Positions 58,280 to 64,000 of a stretch of 64,000 bases of DNA are shown one piece after another. The position numbers and the translations under genes were made by a program. Origin of the DNA: Impatiens glandulifera. Lineage: Eukaryota; Streptophyta; Magnoliopsida; Ericales; Balsaminaceae. The stretch covers positions 31,617,751 through 31,681,750 of the forward strand of contig NC_061867.1 of assembly GCF_907164915.1 (NCBI RefSeq), in the 5' to 3' direction. The notes beneath the pieces were generated by a model. That model made no database searches. It saw only the letters and a list, made by a program, of their open reading frames with translations, and was not told where the DNA came from. Numbering within the stretch: the stretch's first letter is position 1; each line of letters opens with the position of its first letter.

Positions 58280-59661
58280 AATGTTATATTATAATGGTTT
58301 AAATATTTAAGTTGAGGTTTAAGAGATTTTAAAACATAAAACTCATCTAAAATAAAATATATATATCTATAGCCTTAGCTAAATCTCGTTAAATATAGAG
58401 AGTTAGGTAGTCGACAATAAAAACATTTTCTATTTTATTGCGAAGTTTCATATTATCCTCTTATTGTTGAAAATGTTTGCTCAATAGTAGCGATAAAAAT
58501 ATATAATATTAAAAAAATATGAATCAATTTCGTCAACCTAACATAAACTTTTGATCGTTCATTTTTAATCAATTGTTGACACAACTCAACAAATGTAGAA
58601 ACCTTGAAATTATGCATCATATCAAGTTTATAAGTTGGAAATAGTTTTGTTGTTTCACTGGAATTAAGTTCGTTGTTAGAATATTTCATTTTGAATTTTA
58701 GAGTATGTGGACGGAGTTTTCACTAATTTGATAATTTTTTTTGAAATAAAGATATTAATGTCTTTTTTTTCAAGCATATTAATGTTCTATTTTTTATATA
58801 CCTAATATATAATTTATTATAAAATATTATTTAAATAAATAACTGAATGTCAAACTCTCAAACTATATTTATATTAAATTTTAAGTTAAATTCACTATTC
58901 AAAATAATTGAGAATTTTATTGAACAATTGATGTAAGAATTACAAAACTAAAGGAAAAAAATTAACTAAATATTTTTATCAAATAATTAGAGGGCACGCC
59001 AATGATTAAAAAATATAATAAAAATTAATTAATTTTAACTTTTAAATTCTCAAGGTTATACGTTTAATAAAAATTCAAATATACATAAAATCAATTATAA
59101 ATATTATATATATAATTAAATTAATGATAATACTAATTAAAAATATTAAATTAAGAAAAAAAATTAGAAAAAAAAATAAAAATATTAAATTAAGAAAGAA
59201 AATTAGAAAAAAATATTAAGAAAGAATAGATTTTACCTAAGTAAAAAATTATAAAAATAAGTATTATTAATTTAGATGAAAATAATTTGTGAAATATGGA
59301 ATTAGTGAAATAATATAGGTATGGTATATATATGGGAAAAAGTTTATAAATTAACTATAGAAGAATTAAGAAATAGAAAATATGAATTTGAATCAGTAGC
59401 AGCTGCTATTGACACGTGGAACACTATACACAAAATTATGGTACATGGAAGAACTAGAATTAGAGGAAGTTATTGACATTATTACACGGACAAGACAACA
59501 GATTTATGAATTTATTTGATTATATATATAATACATATATAAAGACAACAGATTTATGAATTTATTTGATTATATATATAATACATATATAATATAATAA
59601 AAATTAAAAAAATTAGGGGCGGGCTTAAGTCCACCTCAGCTCTCACCTCCATTCGTCTCTG
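58186..59661 (-). mobile_element. hAT element, 1476 bp, deletion derivative inside the CACTA transposase
   Basis: Ends CAGAGACGGA and TTCGTCTCTG are inverted. GCCATGCC flanks both sides exactly (58178-58185 and 59662-59669). Most of the interior is AT-rich, with a TTATGAATTTATTTGATTATAT segment duplicated at 59500-59585. It keeps the last part of its transposase. Confidence 0.92.
58453..58689 (-). pseudogene. hAT transposase C-terminal (dimerisation) fragment
   Basis: The frame reads STFVELCQQLIKNERSKVYV and RLTKLIHIFLILYIFIATIE followed by QTFSTIRG. The ...A(T)(I/T)E(Q/R)(T/S/A)FS... block is the conserved C-terminal dimerisation core of plant hAT transposases. The N-terminal and catalytic parts are missing. 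Confidence 0.8.
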
Positions 59662-62199
59662 GCCATGCCATTAGATAACTATTTCATAGAAAGAAATATG
59701 AACAATGTTGTACTAGTCTGTATCGAGGCATCTCGTGAATCTTGATCCTCCAAATATTGGGCACACATGTTCATACTCTCATTCACAAGGGTACTCTCGC
59801 TAATTGAATCTTCTGAAAAGTTCATGTTCCTAAGTTATTTCTTTACGGTGCTCATATATTGTTCAACTAGATATATCCATCGATATTGGACAGACCCTCC
59901 AAGGCAAGGCTCAAAAACTAAATGAACTGGACAGTACACCATTATATCAAAAAAATGATGGAAAGATCTTCTCCAGTTTACAAAGTGTCACAACAATGTC
60001 ATACTTTAGTTTTTCGAATTGCTCGTGTTGTAAACATTTTTGGCAAAACAACCGAAAGAACTTTGACAAATTCACTACAACATCGTATACATCATCGGGA
60101 AGTAGGCCATGTGTAACTAGTGGAATGAGATACTGTAATAAAATGTAATAATCATGACTCTTTAATCCTGAAATTATTTTCTCCTCTATGTTCACACACG
60201 CCCCAATATTTGAACAAAAACTTTCCAAAATTCTAACATCTTTAAAAAATGGGAATAATCATTTCTTGTGTTCCAATGACAGTGCATAGGGGGTTACTGG
60301 ACACCAAAGAATACCATCAACCTCAACAAGATGTAAGGAATGCTTTATGTATTATATGACCAAATATTTCCTCGCTTTAATCCAATCATTGGTCTTTTCT
60401 TTTAAGTTCAATAAAGTTCCCAACAAGCTATCACACATATTCTTCTCAATACGCATGACATCCAAATTATGTCTCAACATCAACAATTTCCAATAAAACA
60501 ACTGGAAAAATATACTAAGTTTGTTATAGTTATCACCCCGGGATTCATGAGTAATTTTTATTTTCTTGGGACCATACTTTATCAAATAAATTTCCTTTAG
60601 ATCTTGTGCTTGCATATGAATTTTGGATCCCGATAGTAGTACGGGAGGCGCTCTATGCTCAATACTCCCATCAAACGTATCACCCTCTTTGCGCCAATGA
60701 TGATTAGGTAGGAGGAAGTACCAGTGACTCATGTAACACTCCTTCTGGAAATTTGTTAACCTTAATGATGCAGTGTTCTGATTACAAGATGAACATGCAA
60801 GTTTTCCCTTTGTACTCCATCCAGATAAATTTGCATATGCATGGAAATTATTAATAATCCTCATAAGAGTTACCCACAAGTTAAAATATTGTGATTTGCT
60901 TTCATCGTATGTCCTCACACCGGAATGCCACAATTCCATCAACTCTTCAATAAGTGGCTCAAGAAACACGTCAATGCAATGTCCATGAGCTTTTGGTCCT
61001 GGAATAAACATGGAAAGAAGAAAGTTATTTGTGTCCATTCATGTAGTGGTAGAGACATTGTAAGAGAATATAATTACTGGCCAAATCCTATATGATGTTT
61101 TCCCGTAGCAAAGGGTTGAAAACTGTCACTTGCCAAAGAAAGTCGCACATTTCGAGGTTTTGCTGCGAAATCTGGGTATAAGTTATCAAAGGTCTTCCAT
61201 GTAATTGAATTAAGAGGATGCCTCAACTCATCATCTTCGGGATTGCTATCTTTATGCCAAGTCATTTGTGGAACAATTTTGGAATACATGTAAAGTCTTT
61301 ATAGCCTTGGTTTTAATAGAAAATACAGCATCACCTTGCTGTGAATAAACTTTCCATTCACATTTTTTTGAATTGCACCACTAGATTGATTGATATTCCA
61401 TATGGAAAGCCCACAGACTTTGCAATTATGAAAATTCTTATGTTCTTTACAAAAAAACATTCAATCATTCTTACATGCATCAATTTTTTCGTACAATAGA
61501 CCTATGTCTGTATTGAATTTCTTACACTCATAATACGAATTTGGCAGTTGATTATGAACATGTAGTATTTCTTCCTTCAATATTATCAGCAATATATCAA
61601 ATGACGTGTTTGCCCACTAACCTTCATTCTTTATGTGAAGAAGTTTAAGTAGAGATGAGGATTTGGAAATTCGATAACCTTCTTACAAAGGTAGTTTCTA
61701 ATCATCTAACAATTTGTAAAATGCCTTAGCATCATCAACGAGATGCTCATTTTCACTAGAATGTTCATTGTCATTGTTCACATTAGGGTACAAATTATCA
61801 ATAATATCTTTCATTAGGTGATCATCACAAACGTCAACAGATTCGTTGATGGTATTACTCTCGTTATTCTGTTGTACATTGATCGGTTCGTCATCTATAA
61901 ACTCATCATCTTTGATTTAACTTCTCTACTCTCACTAATAACATTTACATTATGACGTTCAATTCTCCTTTCCCTATGAAAATACTAAAAACTATAATTC
62001 TGTCTTATGCTGTATACAATCAGATGAGTTCTAATGAAAGTCTTAATCTCATGTACTCGATTTCCACACTTTACACTAGGACATGCAATCGAAGATCTAC
62101 CCGTAGACCTTTTCGCAAATTCTATGAAATTGTCAACCCCTCAATATTTTGGATCAGTACGAAGTATAGTCATCCATGTTTTGTCAAGAACTTCCATTT

Positions 62200-62800
62200 G
62201 GACTAGACAAAATATTACTATGTCAAATAAAGTATATCTTTTCTAAATCATTCATATATCTAGCTAGTCCAATAATTTAACACACAATTCAAAAAATTTC
62301 AATCAATATATCTAATTAATCCAATAATCTAACATACAAGTAATCTAACATATCTAACATACAAATAACATACAATCTAATAATATATCATAATCTAATT
62401 AACATACAATCCAATAATCTAAGAAGTCTGACCTAATCTAATCTACAATCTAATAATATAACATACAAATTCAGATAATCCAATAATCTATCTATTTTAA
62501 TATCAACGAAACGTTAACATGATGATATAGAGCTTGATCGAAGAATGAAAATCAGAATCCGCCAAAAAGTTTCAAAATTTGATTGAAAAACGAAATCATA
62601 TTACAAATATATAATATATATAGATCTTCTTAGATTATTAGAAAGAAAGAAAGGAGTGAAGAACTCACCTGATGAACGGTGTCGGATGGAAGCAGCAATG
62701 AGGCAGCGCAAGAACGGTGGCGTCGGACAACAGCGGAGAAGAAGAAATAAAGAAATAAAGAAAGACGAAAGAAGAAAGGAGAAGGCGGTCTCGGGTTAAT
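62200..62800 (-). other. CACTA leader region
   Basis: Between the transposase start and the subterminal repeats. 62260-62500 holds an irregular array of AATCTAACATACAA-like words. A purine-rich stretch (AAGAAAGACGAAAGAAGAAAG) at about 62750 and GC-rich 62690-62730 resemble a 5' UTR/promoter of the transposase. No further gene. Confidence 0.4.
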
Positions 62801-63260
62801 TGGTTGAGTATCAGTAACAACTCTGTTGTGAGCCGTTACAAATGCTCATTTAATGAGAATCAATAACGATTTTTCAAAGAAGCATTATAGATAGTCTTTA
62901 TGTATCTGTAACGACATTTACATAGAGCCGTTACAGATACCCCTTTTCGGAAAATGAAACGACATACGTGGTATTTGTCATGGTTTTTCAAAGAACTATT
63001 ACAGATATTTATATACTATCTGTTACATCATTCACATAGAGCCATTACAGATACCTTTTTTCGGAAAATGAAACGATAAATATGGTATCTATAACGGTTT
63101 TTCAAAGAACCGTTACAGATATTTATATACTATCTGTAACGACATTCACATAGAGCTGTTACATATACCATTTTTTGGACAATGAAACGACATACATGGT
63201 ATTTCTAACGTTTATACAAAGAACCGTTACTGATCATATATAAGTTTCTTTAACCGTCTT
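62800..63260. repeat. CACTA subterminal 114-bp tandem repeat, about 3.5 copies
   Basis: CATAGAGC(C/T) words fall at 62921, 63035 and 63149, giving a 114-bp period. Each unit holds TATCTGTAACGACATTCACA and GCCGTTACAGATACC, which pair as an inverted motif, plus CGGAAAATGAAACGACATA. Such motifs are usually the binding sites of the element's accessory protein. Confidence 0.85.
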
Positions 63261-63880
63261 CCTTAGAGACGTTAATGATATTATAGATATTTCAAATTTA
63301 AAATATAAGAGATTTTTTGAATATTATAGATACTTCAAATTTAAAATAAAAGTGTTTTGTTGAATATTTCAAAATCAAATATTACTATACACTTCACAAT
63401 CCTCAATTATTTGTTTTAAAATCATAATTAAACACTTGATGGACGACTTAAATAGACAATAGAGAATCAGGCTCATTTGAGATATCTTCATCTTCAATTT
63501 CTTTTAAACAACTAAAGATGATCGAACATATCTTAGATGAGATTGATGACCAATGAGAAAATTCTTTAAGGAGAAGCGAGAGAGGAGCGTGCTAAGTGAC
63601 TGCATACATTGATTTCTCTTTGTGATTTTCAACTAATGTGTTTCTAACCAATAAACAATCGGGGTCTTCTAAGATATATTCAATTTTCTTTTAACAAATT
63701 GAAGATAGAGATATCTTATAAGAACCCTGATTGCATATTGGTTAGAAGGAAATCAGTAATTTAGGAGAATCTCAAATTCTTTATGGAGAAATGAAAGCTT
63801 TTTATTTATAGGCCTTGAAAATTATTTGGCAAAGAATATCAATGACAAAATTTGTCGGTGGGTTGTTGATAGTCTAAATA
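63261..63880. other. AT-rich spacer between subterminal repeats
   Basis: No gene. TATAGATA(T/C)TTCAAATTTAAAATA is repeated at 63280 and 63325. ATTTCTC/CTAACCAATA(T/A) words near 63640 and 63740 form a loose inverted repeat (TCTAAGATATAT... / ...AGATATCTTA). Confidence 0.4.
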
Positions 63881-64000
63881 TCGAAGTATCTGTAATGGTT
63901 CTTTAAAAAACCGTTACAGATAGTATAAGTATCTATAATGACATTCACATAGAGGCGTTACAGATACCCTTTTAAAATGAAACGACATACGTGGTTAGGG
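63881..64000. repeat. Further copy of the CACTA subterminal unit at the window edge
   Basis: CCGTTACAGATAGTATAAGT, GACATTCACATAGAGGCGTT and ACAGATACCC then AAATGAAACGACATACGTGG repeat the 114-bp unit. It shows the element continues beyond base 64000. Confidence 0.85.

Larger units (their letters stand above)
57391..62197 (-). pseudogene. CACTA TNP2-type transposase, interrupted
   Basis: Catalyses CACTA transposition in intact elements (family knowledge). The N-terminus MEVLDKTWMTILRTD opens at 62197, with CPSVKCGNRVHEIKTFIRTHL. Then come LPNSYYECKKFNTDIGLLYE (about 61500), KVCGLSIW, MTWHKDSNPEDDELRHPLNS and KPRNVRLSLASDSFQPF (61074-61289), and PGPKAHGHCIDVFLEPLIEE, CSSCNQNTASLRL, IEHRAPPVLLSGS and RHNLDVMRIEKNMCDSLLGT (60352-61038). 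A DUF4218-like part (HDYYILLQYLIPLVTHGLLP) is at 59947-60228. After the hAT insertion a DUF4216-like part (GRRVAFSKCRWFDVHHKDQD) lies at 57534-57872 and the end EPFIMASQAQQVFY up to the TAA at 57391. Stops, frameshifts and the insertion make it dead. Confidence 0.9.
54080..64000 (-). mobile_element. CACTA (En/Spm-type) transposon, minus strand, right end outside the window
   Basis: Contains a TNP2/TnpD-type transposase gene (57391-62197), a second gene with a transposase_24-like region (about 54090-57312), and a tandem subterminal repeat region at the right (62800 onward). The gene order, transposase first, is usual for plant CACTA elements. It is interrupted by a copia solo LTR at 54359-55871 and a hAT element at 58186-59661. 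The left end is uncertain and the right end lies beyond base 64000. Confidence 0.85.

Overview
This is plant nuclear DNA, almost certainly from a dicot. It holds four intron-aware or intron-less host genes whose closest remembered relatives are Arabidopsis proteins, separated by AT-rich DNA and a dense, nested set of plant transposable elements. Introns are GT-AG and A/T-rich. All calls come from reading and hand translation; no database search was run.

Host genes: (1) a peroxisomal adenine-nucleotide carrier of the PNC1/PNC2 type (+, 3407-6098, five exons, 325 aa). (2) A RING-H2 E3 ubiquitin ligase resembling RHF1A (+, 14604-17949, seven exons, 363 aa). (3) A mitochondrial type II peroxiredoxin, PRXIIF (-, 46943-48497, five exons, 199 aa). 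(4) An intronless secreted protein of the basic 7S globulin/EDGP/xylanase-inhibitor family (-, 51010-52296, 428 aa). They are unrelated single-copy-looking genes and form no pathway or cluster.

Mobile DNA, left to right: the 5' end of a degenerate Ty3/gypsy element (1-2398, minus); AT-rich DNA with microsatellites (6.1-13.3 kb); several MITE-like elements with clear target-site duplications (12225-13057, 13691-14169, 19559-19799); a palindromic minisatellite element (21347-25354) split by a 2-kb solo LTR; an old minus-strand LTR element (25571-41414) that received a 13.6-kb SIRE-like Ty1/copia element (27091-40726); an inverted LTR pair interrupted by a hAT-like element that has captured an HSP70 fragment (42801-44538); LINE and copia relics (44.5-46.8 kb); a MITE with an embedded tRNA-Gly-like sequence (48864-49452); a 1.2-kb foldback element (52473-53672); and a minus-strand CACTA element (about 54.0 kb to the right edge) itself hit by a copia solo LTR and a hAT element.

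The most unusual object is the copia element. Between pol and the 3' LTR it carries three consecutive, mutually related accessory genes, at least one with its own TATA-like box. Its polypurine tract is duplicated, its LTRs seem lengthened accordingly to 1452 bp at both ends, and it is flanked by an 85-bp direct duplication instead of the usual 5 bp. Most of its stop codons look like C-to-T decay of methylated DNA.
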